Part shown: positions 45,061 to 56,216 of the stretch, one piece after another
Layout of the letters: each line of letters begins with the position of its first letter
How positions within the stretch are numbered: the first letter of the stretch is position 1
Origin: Saccharicrinis fermentans DSM 9555 = JCM 21142
GTDB lineage: Bacteria; Bacteroidota; Bacteroidia; Bacteroidales; Marinilabiliaceae
Length of the DNA stretch: 64,000 nt
Direction of reading: 5' to 3'
NCBI RefSeq assembly: GCF_000517085.1
Contig: NZ_KI912107.1
Span: 2,415,980-2,479,979 of the forward strand
Notes under the pieces: model-generated
The model's database searches: none
Seen by the model: the letters and a program-made list of their open reading frames with translations, nothing else
Told to the model about the DNA's origin: nothing
Program-made: the position numbers and the translations under genes

Positions 45061-45397
45061 CAAATCTTTTAATTGGCGAACAGACTTCATCAAGTCGTTC
45101 GTTATATTTCTCCTTGCGGAGTTATTCCTAACTTTACTAGCTAAATCATGAATAATTCCATGTTTATATTAGCCAAACCAGAATAACCTATACAAATTAT
45201 GATCATGATCGTGTGTACCTAATAATTTGCACCAGCCATGTCTGTTTCATGTTTAACATATCTTTAATCAAGAAAACAAAATCAATATAAAATGCAAGAT
45301 ATGTATTTTAAATATTCATTATTCGCATTAAGGGGTGAAATCTTTTAAAAATATATTTAAAAACTGATTATTTTTATTCATTTTGCATCCACTAAAA

Positions 45398-48304
45398 ATG
45401 AAATCATTAGTCATGACCAATTTTATAAAACACCTTGCCGAATACTATTTTAATAAGTATCAAACCAATATATCGGACTTTTGTTTTGTTTTTCCGGGAC
45501 GAAGAGCTGGACTTTTTTTTCAACAACACTTAAGTCTGTTGATATCGAAACCACTCTGGTCTCCCAAAACAATTACCATTAACGAGTTTATTCAGGAATT
45601 TACGTCTTATCAAATAGCTGACAAAATTACCTTGGTTTTTGAATTATATCAAGTATATGAAGAAATTTACCACACAGGCACTAGTTTTGATGAATTTTTA
45701 CCTTGGGGAGAAATCATACTTAACGATTTTGATGATATAGATAAATACAGAGCCAATCCACAACAGGTATTCTCAAATCTAATGTCCATTAAAGAGATTG
45801 AGGCTGATTATAGTTTTTTGACCGAAGCACAAATCGAAACAATCACCAGTTTTTGGCATACATTTAATCCTCACAAACTCTCAGAACACCAAACCGAGTT
45901 TATTAGAATATGGGAGAAACTATACGAAGTGTACGAGCGTTTCAATCAGCGCTTACACGATAAAAACATGACCTACGAAGGTGCTGTGTACCGCACCATA
46001 GCAGATAAAATTGACCAAAAAGAACCCCTGGGAATTCAATATCCCAAAGTGATATTTGTAGCTTTCAATGCACTGAACAGCTGCGAGAAAAAGCTATTTC
46101 ATCATTTACAAATAGGAAATAAAGCGGACTTTATTTGGGACTACACCCCATGGCTCTTGCCGGATAAGATGGCTCCTACCCATCCACATGAAAAAATAAA
46201 AGCGCATGAAGCCATCCGTTTTATTGAGCTTAACCTTCTTGATTATCCAGCCCCTTCTGATTGGCATTTTCCTTGTGCTAAAGAAATGCCCGACATAAAA
46301 ATCACCTCAGTAGCTACAGATACAGCTCAAACTCAGGTGGTACACCAATTTTTACAAGCTCATCCTAATAACGAAAAAAACACAGGGTTGGACTCAGCCT
46401 TGCAAACTGCTGTTATTTTAACGGACGAAACCATACTATTACCAATTTTACACAGTATACCCGATGAAATTGAAAAGGTAAATATTACCATGGGTTATCC
46501 CATCAAAAACACACCCGCTTATGGCTTACTGGAATTGGTGTTTGACTTACAAAAAAATGGTCGGAAAACAAAGGCTGGAAAAACATGGTTTTATTATAGA
46601 AATGTGATTCCGATACTTACCCACCAATATATTGAGCCTTTAAATCCTGAATTACACAAAGAAATGGCTTATTCCTTCACACGCCAAAACAAAATTTACA
46701 TAGAAGGTAATGAATTAAATAAAAACAAATTACTGGCTTCTATCTTCAGAGTGGTTGAAAAGAGCGAGAACTTTTCCTCCTACCTGATTGACCTACTTCA
46801 ACAGGTTTATGCCGGACTTCAAAACAGCAATCACAGTCAAGGAATAGAAAAGGAGTTTATATATCAACTACACCTGACGATAACACAATTGGCTGATTTG
46901 ATAAAAAAGCTACAGGTAGAAATAAGCCCAGACACATGGATCAAGCTTTTTAAAAGAACTGCCGACCTTAAGAGTATTCCATTCAGTGGAGAGCCACTCA
47001 AAGGACTACAAGTAATGGGAATATTAGAAACCCGAGCATTGGATTTTGAGAATCTGATTATTCTGAATATGAATGAAGGCATATTTCCGCAAACAGGAGC
47101 CACTAACTCTCTTATTCCATACAGTCTGCGCAAAGCTTTTAACTTACCAACCATTGAGCATCAGGATGCCATATTTGCCTATTATTTTTATCGTTTGATC
47201 CATCGGGCAAAGAAAGTTCAGCTGTTATACAACTCTTCCGCACAAGGGATGCAGACTGGCGAGATGAGCCGCTTTCTCTTTCAATTAAAATATGAATACC
47301 CACCCGAAAAACTGAGTTTTTCAACCGCCGTGGACAATATCACCATTTCTCCTTCCAGAGATTTTTATGTGAATAAGGATGCCCAAACAATGACCATACT
47401 AAACCAATTTCTTCAGGGCGGAACCAGGAAGCTCTCACCCAGCGCATTGAGCACCTACTTCGAATGCCCTATCCGCTTTTACTATAAATACATACTGAAG
47501 GCCTCAGAACCAGATGAAATTACAGAAGAAATTGACCCCCGTATTTTTGGAACCCTATTTCACGAAACAGTAGAGGAGATATACAAACATTTGGTTGGTA
47601 AAGAGGTGCAGGCACAGGACATTGAGGCCCTAGAAAAGGATAAAGCAACCATCAACCGGGCATTGCAAGCAAGCTTCAATAAATATTTTAATCAAGATTT
47701 AAATCAAAATGATTTTAAGGATATTCAAGGCAAAAATATTTTAGTGTTCGACATCATTAAAAAATATATCTTTCAATTTTTAAAAGTTGAAAAACAACAT
47801 GCACCTTTCTTTCTGAAAGGGCTTGAAAAAGTGGTACACACCGAAATTTCTGTTCATGAAAAAAATATTTGCCTGGGAGGTACTATTGACCGTTTAGATG
47901 AAAAAGATGGTGCAGTTAGGGTCATAGATTATAAAACCGGAGCCGGTGATGAATATTTTAACAAAGTGGAAGAGCTATTTTTACAATCTAAACACAAATC
48001 CAAAAAAGCGATTTTTCAAACTTTACTGTACAGTTATATCCTTCAAAAAAGCGATTCGCAACTTCCTGCTTATTTACCAGGTGTAGTGTGGATTAAGAAG
48101 ATTTTCACGTCACCGGACTATTCCTTGAAGATAGGAACACAAACCCGTAACGAAAAACTCACTTTACAGGCTGTTGAAAAAGAGTTTATTGAACTCCTGA
48201 AGCAACATCTGGACGATCTGTTTAACAAAGACATTGCCTTTTCACAGACCAATCATACCGACAGCTGCATTGCGTGTAGTTACAGAGGTATATGTGGTAA
48301 ATAA
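45398..48304 (+). CDS. AddB-like PD-(D/E)XK nuclease/inactivated helicase subunit
   Basis: Starts at 45398 or 45413 (both ATG) are possible; 45398 gives 968 residues. The N-terminal 650 residues resemble an AddB/UvrD-like scaffold without a clear Walker A. The C-terminal nuclease domain has F-G-T-L-F-H near 710, G-G-T-I-D-R-L-D near 830 and V-I-D-Y-K-T-G near 845 as metal and catalytic residues. An Fe-S-type cysteine set (C near 690, then C-I-A-C-x5-C at the end) completes it. It should pair with an AddA-like helicase in DNA double-strand-break repair; that partner is not in the window. Confidence 0.85.
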   Translation: MKSLVMTNFIKHLAEYYFNKYQTNISDFCFVFPGRRAGLFFQQHLSLLISKPLWSPKTITINEFIQEFTSYQIADKITLVFELYQVYEEIYHTGTSFDEFLPWGEIILNDFDDIDKYRANPQQVFSNLMSIKEIEADYSFLTEAQIETITSFWHTFNPHKLSEHQTEFIRIWEKLYEVYERFNQRLHDKNMTYEGAVYRTIADKIDQKEPLGIQYPKVIFVAFNALNSCEKKLFHHLQIGNKADFIWDYTPWLLPDKMAPTHPHEKIKAHEAIRFIELNLLDYPAPSDWHFPCAKEMPDIKITSVATDTAQTQVVHQFLQAHPNNEKNTGLDSALQTAVILTDETILLPILHSIPDEIEKVNITMGYPIKNTPAYGLLELVFDLQKNGRKTKAGKTWFYYRNVIPILTHQYIEPLNPELHKEMAYSFTRQNKIYIEGNELNKNKLLASIFRVVEKSENFSSYLIDLLQQVYAGLQNSNHSQGIEKEFIYQLHLTITQLADLIKKLQVEISPDTWIKLFKRTADLKSIPFSGEPLKGLQVMGILETRALDFENLIILNMNEGIFPQTGATNSLIPYSLRKAFNLPTIEHQDAIFAYYFYRLIHRAKKVQLLYNSSAQGMQTGEMSRFLFQLKYEYPPEKLSFSTAVDNITISPSRDFYVNKDAQTMTILNQFLQGGTRKLSPSALSTYFECPIRFYYKYILKASEPDEITEEIDPRIFGTLFHETVEEIYKHLVGKEVQAQDIEALEKDKATINRALQASFNKYFNQDLNQNDFKDIQGKNILVFDIIKKYIFQFLKVEKQHAPFFLKGLEKVVHTEISVHEKNICLGGTIDRLDEKDGAVRVIDYKTGAGDEYFNKVEELFLQSKHKSKKAIFQTLLYSYILQKSDSQLPAYLPGVVWIKKIFTSPDYSLKIGTQTRNEKLTLQAVEKEFIELLKQHLDDLFNKDIAFSQTNHTDSCIACSYRGICGK

Positions 48305-48615
48305 ATAACACCTAAGCCTGTACACAAACCTACACGGCTTATTGAATGCACTACCAGAATACACAGTGACATTCTCATACCTTTGTGGCGTTTTTTTGCT
48401 TGCTTACAATTGGGCATCCCCATGTAAATCATCACATTACCAAGAGATGCCAAATGCTATATTTACTAAAATGTAACTTCTTTTGATTTACGTTGAAAAC
48501 GTTCTCAAGCTTAAAAAGATGGTTTACGAGTCGAGAGAAATCCTTCTATCGATATGATATTATCTCCTTAGTGAGAAATAGGATTCACCTGTCGCATAAG
48601 AATGGTGAATCTAAG
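48305..48615. other. Intergenic region between nuclease and topoisomerase genes
   Basis: These 311 bases separate convergent genes. A small frame at 48493-48693 extends into topB on the opposite strand and has no recognisable product. No strong terminator hairpin was found; GTGGCG followed by a T7 run near 48387-48397 may help termination. Confidence 0.35.
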
Positions 48616-50985
48616 CTACTCCGACTTATTAAATCTAAGGTGATAATTTTCATCCCAATCAATAAAACCAGCCACATTCTTCTCTTCTTCTGAGAGGCTA
48701 AAACCTTTCAACTTCCCTGTTTTTCCTTTAAAAACAAGTGCCTCCATATTGGCTTTGCTCAATTTCTTTTTCAAGAACTCAAAGGGTATCAACACCCGAC
48801 AGCCATTTGTATAATTAGAGCATCCCCAGGCTGATTTACCCTCCAGCATGTGTCCTGTTTTACACTTCGGGCAAAGCAATTCCTTAGGCGCTTCCCCTTC
48901 CAATCGCAGTCCATAATTATCATCAAAACACACCTGTCCATTTATCTTCTTACCTTCTTGTGTAAACCCTTTGATAGTGGGAGTTCTCCCTTTTCGTATC
49001 AAAGCTTCCACCTGCCTATCGGTGAACTTCTTACCCATAAATTCGAAGGGAATCAAAGTCTTACACCCCGATGCATAATCCGAACAGCCCCAAGCCGACT
49101 TACCTTTGAGCATGGTTCCGCTTTTACATCTTGGACATTTCAATTCTTTTTTTGCGGCGGTCTTAGCTTTAGGTTTAGATGTAATCTCCTTATCGTCATT
49201 CTCTTCAATAATAATTTTTCCTTTGGAATAATCATTCTTCACTTGAAAAACAATATCTGATACCATCTGTTTCAACTCCGCCATAAAATCTGCCACCTGA
49301 TATTCACCAGTCTCTATCTGCCTCAATTTTTGTTCCCACATTCCAGTAAGTTCAGCTGATTTTAATAGATCGTTGGAAATAAATTCCATCAGTTTTACCC
49401 CCATAGCAGTAGGCAACACGTTTTTACGCACCTTATAAATATACTTACGTTTAAAAAGTGTTTCAATGATATTAGCACGTGTAGAAGGGCGCCCGATACC
49501 ATTCTCCTTCATTAATTCGCGCAGTTCTTCATCATCCACCTGTTTTCCTGCCATCTCCATGGCACGCAATAAAGTAGCTTCTGTATAATATTTAGGTGGC
49601 TGGGTTTCTTTTTCTTGAAAATCAGGCTCATGCGGACCACTCTCCCCTTTCACAAATTCAGGCAAAATCTTATCCTCTGTATCCTTTTTACCTGCCACCG
49701 TTTTATAAACAACCCGCCAATTATCCTTTAATACTTGTTTCCCCGATGTCTTAAAATTCACATCTTCTACTTTTCCCAGGATGGTAGTCGTAGATATCTC
49801 ACAATCGGGATAAAAATTGGCAATAAACCTGCGCGTAACGGTATCATAAATAATCTTCTCATCCCTCGAAAGACTTTCGGGCGCTGTCATTCCAGTTGGA
49901 ATAATGGCATGGTGATCAGTCACCTTTTTATCGTCAAATACCTTCTTTGATTTCCTAATTTTCTTCCCCAACAAGGGCGCTATAAGTTCACTGTACTGTT
50001 TTAACCCCTTTAAAGTACCTTCTATTTTCGGGTAAATATCATTACTCAAATAGGTGGTATCCACACGAGGATAAGTAGTCAGTTTTTTTTCATACAAAGA
50101 CTGAATACCTTTTAAGGTTTCATCGGCCGAAAGACCAAACTTTTTATTGCATTCTACCTGTAACGAAGTTAAATCAAATAGGCGAGGTGGAGCTTCTTTC
50201 CCCGGCTTACGACTAAAATCAGTAATTTCAAAAGGTTTGTCTTTTATTTTTTCCAAGGCAGTACTTCCCTCCTCTTTACTCGAAAATTTCCCCTGCGTTG
50301 AATTAAAGGTAACATCCTTATAAACAGTCTTCAACTCCCAATAAGGCTGTGGAACAAAATTTTCAATTTCGAGGTAGCGGTTTACAATTAAAGCAAGAGT
50401 AGGTGTTTGAACCCGACCAATGGAAAGAACTGTGCCCGGCTGACTGTATTTGATAGTGTACAAACGGGTGGCATTGATACCTAACAGCCAATCCCCAATA
50501 GCTCTGGAACTACCGGCGGCATACAAAAGATTAAACTTATCGTTATCATATAGTTTTTCGAACCCTTCTCGAATAGCTTCCTCTGTCAATGATGAAATCC
50601 ACAAACGCTTAAGCGGAACATTACACCCTGCTTTTTGAAGTACCCATCGTTGAATCACTTCTCCCTCCTGTCCGGCATCACCACAGTTAATGACCTCCGT
50701 TGCCGACTGAACCAATTTTTTAATCACCTCAAATTGCTTCTCAACACCTTTATTTCCGATTAACTTAATTCCAAATTGAGAAGGAATTACCGGTAGGGTG
50801 CCCAGGCTCCATCGTTTCCATTCAGGCAAATAATCATGCGGTTCTTTAAGTGTACACAAATGACCAAAAGTCCATGTTACCTGATAGTTATTACCTTCAT
50901 AATAGCCATCCTTTCTATTGGTGGCACCTACTACTTTGGCTATTTCTCCTGCCACACTAGGTTTCTCTGCAATACAAACACGCAT
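48616..50985 (-). CDS. topB: DNA topoisomerase III
   Basis: This 789-residue type IA topoisomerase has the Toprim start V-C-I-A-E-K-P-S-V-A near residues 3-12, with acidic residues in N-C-G-D-A-G-Q-E-G-E near 95-104. The active-site Tyr lies in T-Y-P-R-V-D-T near 300, and G-I-G-R-P-S-T-R-A near 497 is family-typical. Two zinc-ribbon-like repeats with C-P-R/K-C-K and W-G-C-S pairs lie at about 620-660 and 710-750. It decatenates DNA. An extra chromosomal TopA is expected elsewhere. Confidence 0.92.
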   Translation of the reverse strand: MRVCIAEKPSVAGEIAKVVGATNRKDGYYEGNNYQVTWTFGHLCTLKEPHDYLPEWKRWSLGTLPVIPSQFGIKLIGNKGVEKQFEVIKKLVQSATEVINCGDAGQEGEVIQRWVLQKAGCNVPLKRLWISSLTEEAIREGFEKLYDNDKFNLLYAAGSSRAIGDWLLGINATRLYTIKYSQPGTVLSIGRVQTPTLALIVNRYLEIENFVPQPYWELKTVYKDVTFNSTQGKFSSKEEGSTALEKIKDKPFEITDFSRKPGKEAPPRLFDLTSLQVECNKKFGLSADETLKGIQSLYEKKLTTYPRVDTTYLSNDIYPKIEGTLKGLKQYSELIAPLLGKKIRKSKKVFDDKKVTDHHAIIPTGMTAPESLSRDEKIIYDTVTRRFIANFYPDCEISTTTILGKVEDVNFKTSGKQVLKDNWRVVYKTVAGKKDTEDKILPEFVKGESGPHEPDFQEKETQPPKYYTEATLLRAMEMAGKQVDDEELRELMKENGIGRPSTRANIIETLFKRKYIYKVRKNVLPTAMGVKLMEFISNDLLKSAELTGMWEQKLRQIETGEYQVADFMAELKQMVSDIVFQVKNDYSKGKIIIEENDDKEITSKPKAKTAAKKELKCPRCKSGTMLKGKSAWGCSDYASGCKTLIPFEFMGKKFTDRQVEALIRKGRTPTIKGFTQEGKKINGQVCFDDNYGLRLEGEAPKELLCPKCKTGHMLEGKSAWGCSNYTNGCRVLIPFEFLKKKLSKANMEALVFKGKTGKLKGFSLSEEEKNVAGFIDWDENYHLRFNKSE

Positions 50986-51102
50986 TCTTAACTGTACATT
51001 TTTATGGAAGCACGAATATAGTAAAAATAGCGCTCAATATTTAGCTTTTAACCGTAGGCTTATGCATTGCTATTACTGCTGCCCCATGTAACAACTTGTC
51101 GT

Positions 51103-51510
51103 TTAACCTACCTTATTACCGGCCATTCGCTCGCCTATCTTAGCACCAGTCAACGCCAAGAAAAAAGCGATCCCTCCACCTATCAGCACCTTAGTAAGAC
51201 TAAAATGAATAAATGAGAAAGGCGTAAACAGGGTCAACACCAACATCACCAAAACCGAAAGAAAAGCACCGGCTGCCGGTTCGTAAATTCTAATTCCGGG
51301 CGATATTAACCCAATGATGAACCCTCCAATAAGATAAGCCAACAAATTCAACAACCCTTGCAGCATAAATCGCAGACTTAGCGACATAAATTTACCCACT
51401 ACCAAACCTCCAACTAGAGCTCCCAGAACTAATTCGGTTACAATAAAGACCCCAAAGCTAATCCACATCCATTGCTTAGAGAACGTTTGTCTTGAATCAT
51501 TCATATTCAA
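51103..51510 (-). CDS. Four-TM membrane protein of unknown function
   Basis: This is a 135-residue protein with hydrophobic helices near 14-40, 47-70, 78-98 and 103-125, rich in Gly within the helices (G-A-L-V-G-G-L-V-V-G and L-I-G-G-G-I). The tail is short and basic. It lies 117 bases upstream of topB in the same direction. The Gly-rich helix pattern is common in small DUF-type integral membrane proteins, but I cannot name the family. Confidence 0.6.
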   Translation of the reverse strand: MNMNDSRQTFSKQWMWISFGVFIVTELVLGALVGGLVVGKFMSLSLRFMLQGLLNLLAYLIGGFIIGLISPGIRIYEPAAGAFLSVLVMLVLTLFTPFSFIHFSLTKVLIGGGIAFFLALTGAKIGERMAGNKVG

Positions 51511-51864
51511 ATATTATTTTTATTGAGTTCTTGTTATGGCAATCATTTCCCTCTCTTAATCTAGCATACTCCATAACACCCATAACAAACCTGCGAATAT
51601 TCAAATTATTTTTCAGTATATAAAATTCAGAAACATTATTTAGCAAATGCACATCATTTACAGTTCTACATTTTCAGGATCTAACAAATCTTCATCAAAT
51701 CACTTCTCACATGAATGAAAGCTTGCTATTTTTTCCGTCACACTATAAGGGGACAAGGAATGATAAAAAAGCAATATGATATTTCGGTACATAACAAAAC
51801 TCATACTTTAATGTTAGTACAAATATCGATTGAATTTATAAATTGCGATAAAAAAAATAAGAAT

Positions 51865-53172
51865 ATGAGCAACGAAATAACATTGGCACAAGAACTGATT
51901 GATTTTATTTACCAAAGTCCGTCTCCCTATCACGCGGTTTCTAACATAAAAAAAGAGTTATTGGAAAATGGTTACCAAGAGCTTCTTATGACAGACTCTT
52001 GGAAATTGAAAAAAGAAAAAAAATATTTCACAACCAAAAATGATTCAGCCATCTTTGCTTTTTCCATCGGAAAAAAAGAACTTCCGGATACAGGAATCAA
52101 AATGATATGTGCCCACAGTGACTCCCCTGGATTTAAAATAAAGCCACAACCGGAGATATTGGTAGAAAAAAAGCTACTCAAATTAAATACTGAGGTATAT
52201 GGAGGTCCTATTCTAATGACCTGGCTCGATCGCCCACTCTCCATTTCTGGCAGAGTTAGCCTTAAGGGTGACCACCCTCTCTTTCCCCAATCAGCCTTTG
52301 TTCACTTTAATAAACCTCTATTGATCATTCCCAACCTGGCAATCCATCTAAATCGCGAAATCAATGAAAAAGGAATCATATTAAACAGGCAAAAAGACAT
52401 GCTCCCTTTGATGGGCATTGTAAATGACACCTTCGAAAAAGACAATTATTTACTGGGCCTACTAGCCCAAGAACTTGATGTAAATCAGGACGATATTATT
52501 GATTTTGATTTAAGCCTTTACGAATTTGAAAAAGGGTGCCTCGTGGGTATGAATAACGAAATGATCAGCTCACCTAAACTGGACGACCTAGCCATGGCTC
52601 ACGCAGGTCTCAAAGCATTACTGGACGCTAACAACACAGAAACCACTCAAATGCTTTGCATTTTCGACAACGAAGAAGTGGGCAGTGTGACCAAACAAGG
52701 AGCAGGTTCTCCTGTACTCAACAATATACTACATCGCATCAACACCGCATTAGGATATGAGCAGGACGACTTCTACCGCACCATTTATCATTCATTTATG
52801 ATATCGGCCGATATGGCTCATTCTATTCATCCTAATCTGGTAGAAAAACATGACCCCGTTTTACACCCGGTGATCAATGGCGGACCTGTCATTAAGATTC
52901 ACGCCAATCAAAAATACACCACCGATGGAGATTCTGGAGCCGTATTTGAAACTATTTGTAAAAAAGCGGGCGTACCCTATCAAAAGTTTGCCAACCGCTC
53001 CGATATGGCTGGCGGTTCAACCTTAGGTAATGTTTCCACTGGACAGCTGGATATTCGTACCGTTGATATGGGAAATCCGATGTTGGCAATGCACTCAGTG
53101 CGCGAGCTTGGCGGAGTACTGGATCAAACATATGCAGTAAAAGCTTTCTCCACCTTTTATAAACTCACTTAG
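51865..53172 (+). CDS. M18-family aminopeptidase
   Basis: I use the ATG at 51865 (435 residues), because the family homology starts at once with S-P-S-P-Y-H-A-V; a start 150 bases upstream only adds unrelated sequence. Metal ligands and motifs: A-H-S-D-S-P-G near residue 90, D-N-E-E-V-G near 270 and S-A-D-M-A-H near 312, all expected for the M18 (aspartyl aminopeptidase) family with two zinc ions. It should trim N-terminal residues, probably acidic ones, from cytoplasmic peptides. Confidence 0.9.
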   Translation: MSNEITLAQELIDFIYQSPSPYHAVSNIKKELLENGYQELLMTDSWKLKKEKKYFTTKNDSAIFAFSIGKKELPDTGIKMICAHSDSPGFKIKPQPEILVEKKLLKLNTEVYGGPILMTWLDRPLSISGRVSLKGDHPLFPQSAFVHFNKPLLIIPNLAIHLNREINEKGIILNRQKDMLPLMGIVNDTFEKDNYLLGLLAQELDVNQDDIIDFDLSLYEFEKGCLVGMNNEMISSPKLDDLAMAHAGLKALLDANNTETTQMLCIFDNEEVGSVTKQGAGSPVLNNILHRINTALGYEQDDFYRTIYHSFMISADMAHSIHPNLVEKHDPVLHPVINGGPVIKIHANQKYTTDGDSGAVFETICKKAGVPYQKFANRSDMAGGSTLGNVSTGQLDIRTVDMGNPMLAMHSVRELGGVLDQTYAVKAFSTFYKLT

Positions 53173-53264
53173 CATTTAAGAAAAATTTAGTATATGTTGT
53201 ACAAGCCCTTCTCGCTTCAACAAACCGGCTTCAAAACACTATACTGAGCATTCAGACCAAGATC

Positions 53265-53297
53265 ATCCTTCCCTGTTCACCATCAATAGGGAAGGAT
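53265..53297. terminator. Bidirectional hairpin between convergent M18 and GH3-type genes
   Basis: ATCCTTCCCT (53265-53274) and AGGGAAGGAT (53288-53297) form a perfect 10-bp stem with a 13-base loop, 92 bases after the M18 stop and 37 before the end of the converging gene. There is no long T-run. Confidence 0.6.
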
Positions 53298-53334
53298 TGA
53301 ACACAAGGATTCCAAACACCCCAAAACAGACAGA

Positions 53335-56017
53335 TTACTTTCTTTTGGTTTTCTCCCAATATTCAGGCAAGGAACGATAAATAGCCGATTGGATATTGGT
53401 TCGTACATCACCACTAATCAACTTTTTATTATATTGATTGGGATGAATTCTATTGGACAAAAAGATATACATTAAATCATATTCAGGATCCATCCAAACC
53501 AATGTACCAGTAAAACCAGAATGTCCATAAGAAGAAGGAGATACCTCACGACAAGTAGGACCAGACACTTTAGGATCAAGAATCGGTTTATCAAAACCCA
53601 ATCCTCTCCTATTGCCTTCTTTAACAACAGAGGTAAAAATATTTATGGTGCTCGAATCGATATATCGCTCACCGCCATAATAACCATTATTCAAATACAT
53701 CTGTAACATCTTAGCCAAATCTTCTGCCGATGCAAATACGCCTGCATGACCACCAACACCTCCTAACATAGCAGCTCCAGGATCATGAACATATCCATGA
53801 ATCAATTCTTTGCGAAAAGAAACATCATTTTCGGTGGGAACTATTTCTCTCTTATTAAATTTCCTCAAGGGTAAATACATCAGTCTCTCCGCACCCAAAG
53901 GCTTATAAAAGGTATTTTCCACAACCACATCCTGGCTCTTATTATATTTATTTTCAATAATCTCCTTTAAATAATAATAACCCAGATCGCTATATCTATA
54001 AGTAGGATTAGCTTGTACTTGCGAAGTATCAATACCCATTCGCATGGAATCCAAATAGCCCTTATTCATATACAACCCGGCACTAACCTGAATATTAAAG
54101 TCATCATTGGATGAATGCCTAAAAACATCTGTTCTATACCGCACTGTTCTATTCATATACAAACTCTTATCCACCTTAATATTATATAAGCTCGAGTATC
54201 GGCGACTGTATATATCCCCCTTGAGTCTTTCCTTATCGATGGCGCGCAGATAAAAGGGAATCCACGACTGCAGTCCTGCTTGGTGAATCATTATATCATC
54301 TAATTTCAACCCTGCTTTATTACTCCCTTTCAAACGAGGTATCAGATGCGACAAGGAATCATCCAACTCTATCCGGCCTTCGTCGTACATCTTCATAATA
54401 GCCGGTATCGAGGAAACTATTTTAGTTACAGAGGCAATATCGTAAAGGTCACTTGTTTCAACATGACGTTTTTTTGTTATAAGTATGATAACCAAAGGCC
54501 TTATTATAGATCACATCCCCGTCTTTAGCCACCAAAACCTGACATCCTGGAATAGCTCTTTCCCGAATTGCTTTATACACCTCCTGGTCAATTAGCTTTA
54601 GCGTATCCGACATTGCCACACTATAACTTGGTGCAAACCCAAGACGACTTTTATGGGTCAATTCCCCACATCCAAAGGCAAAACGCTTATCAATATTACG
54701 GGCCAATATCCCCTGGGCTCCCACTCCTCCAAATATTATTTGAGCAGCAATCTCTTGTGCTGTACTATTCATATCATAAGACAGTAATATGGCCTTAAAA
54801 GGGTGACCAACAGGCAAGTCTTTCAGTCGATTACCCGAACCAAAATGAACCAGTATCAACTCGGCCGATGACGAAATCTGATGAAGAAAAGAATATAAAG
54901 ACGCATTCATAGCATCCTCAAACCAATCTCCATTAACGCCCACAATCACAGTATTAAACCCAGCAATACTTTTTCGCAATTTGGCAACGTGCGCCACATC
55001 TGGAACTCCTTCAATATCATAATGATTCACAGAACAATACTTACTTAATGTCTGCTGAAACACAGATTCCTTATCAGTTCCAATATGAATAGACACAACC
55101 GAACGCTTCTCTAACTCCCGAAGAGGCAACACACCTTTATTTTCCAGTAATACAGCCCCCTTCTCGTAAAGCTGTCGCACAAGGTTGTCTATTTCTTCAT
55201 TTAACGCACCATAGACCATAGGCTTGGGTTTATGGCTCAGCAAGCTCTCCAATAACAAACGCTTCTTACAGCTTTGTTCCAACAATTGCTGCGGCAAAAC
55301 ACGATTCTCGAATACCCGCAATAAAATCTTAAAATCCTTTTCTGCATCATCTGAATAAATCAAACCTCCGTGTTTTAAAAGCATATCCAACGTAGGCTCT
55401 TCCGATAGTCCTTTTACATCTGCAACACCTCTCCAGCCAGCACCTTTTATAAAATGCTGCGTCGAAGACGACAGACTTCTCTCTTTTAACAACAGTTGCT
55501 GCTGCGACAGTATATCCTTAGGTAATTTATAGAGATTGGTCATAAACACCCTGTTTCCCGCACCTTCATCCACATAAGGTACCACTAATCGACCAATGGG
55601 ATTCAAGAATAAATCAATGGGTTGAGAATCCACATCCTGAAACAACAAGGTATAGGGTGATTGCATGGGAAAATATGCACCGTCCAGTCTCTTACGTAAC
55701 AACAAATTAATAAAGCGATCACGCACATCTCTATTGTTTCCACGCAAAAGAGCCGACCTTATCATCATATCAGACAACATGAGAGGTCTTTTCCCCTCCG
55801 AAATCAAAAGTTTTTCCATATTCACCCACTTAGGTATAGAGTCAGGTTCTTCGGTCCATGGCTCAATCATAGGCCGAACCAACAATGAACGCACCTTCTC
55901 TTCTAAAGATAAAGTATGGTATATGGAATCAATCTTCGCCTCTCCTATAGGATGCTGAGCATCAAGTCTTAAACTACAAACACCCACCAATAAAATGATA
56001 TATATATATTTAGTCAC
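53335..56017 (-). pseudogene. GH3-like/class C beta-lactamase-like fusion, split by frameshift in a T7/A7 run
   Basis: One gene is split into two frames. From a GTG at 56017 comes a signal peptide (ending L-D-A-Q) and a GH3-type N-terminal and C-terminal domain, reading into the start of a serine beta-lactamase-like domain before TGA at 54458. The rest (V-T-K as part of S-x-x-K, Y-S-D and H-S-G motifs) continues in the next frame to 53335. Removing one base of the A7 run (plus-strand T7 at 54469-54475) joins them. NagZ-type GH3 plus beta-lactamase fusions are common in Bacteroidota. The GH3 part lacks a clear K-H-F-P-G-H-G motif, so it may be catalytically inactive. Confidence 0.8.
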
Positions 56018-56216
56018 CTGATCGCGCCTTTTGTACAATGATTTAATAGGTACCAAAATTAATGTAATGAATCAATTTATGTGATAATATTCATACAGAT
56101 TTTAAAAAAAATGCAATAAAATTGTAACCTTTTATTTTTGTTTTATTTGGTTATTCCCGTAACAAAGATTATTTTAGCCGTACGAAAAATTTCATTTGCT
56201 AGATTTCTGACGCATT

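Noticed and set aside
48493-48693. 66-codon rightward frame upstream of the topB end
   Set aside because: It overlaps topB on the opposite strand and has no recognisable features.
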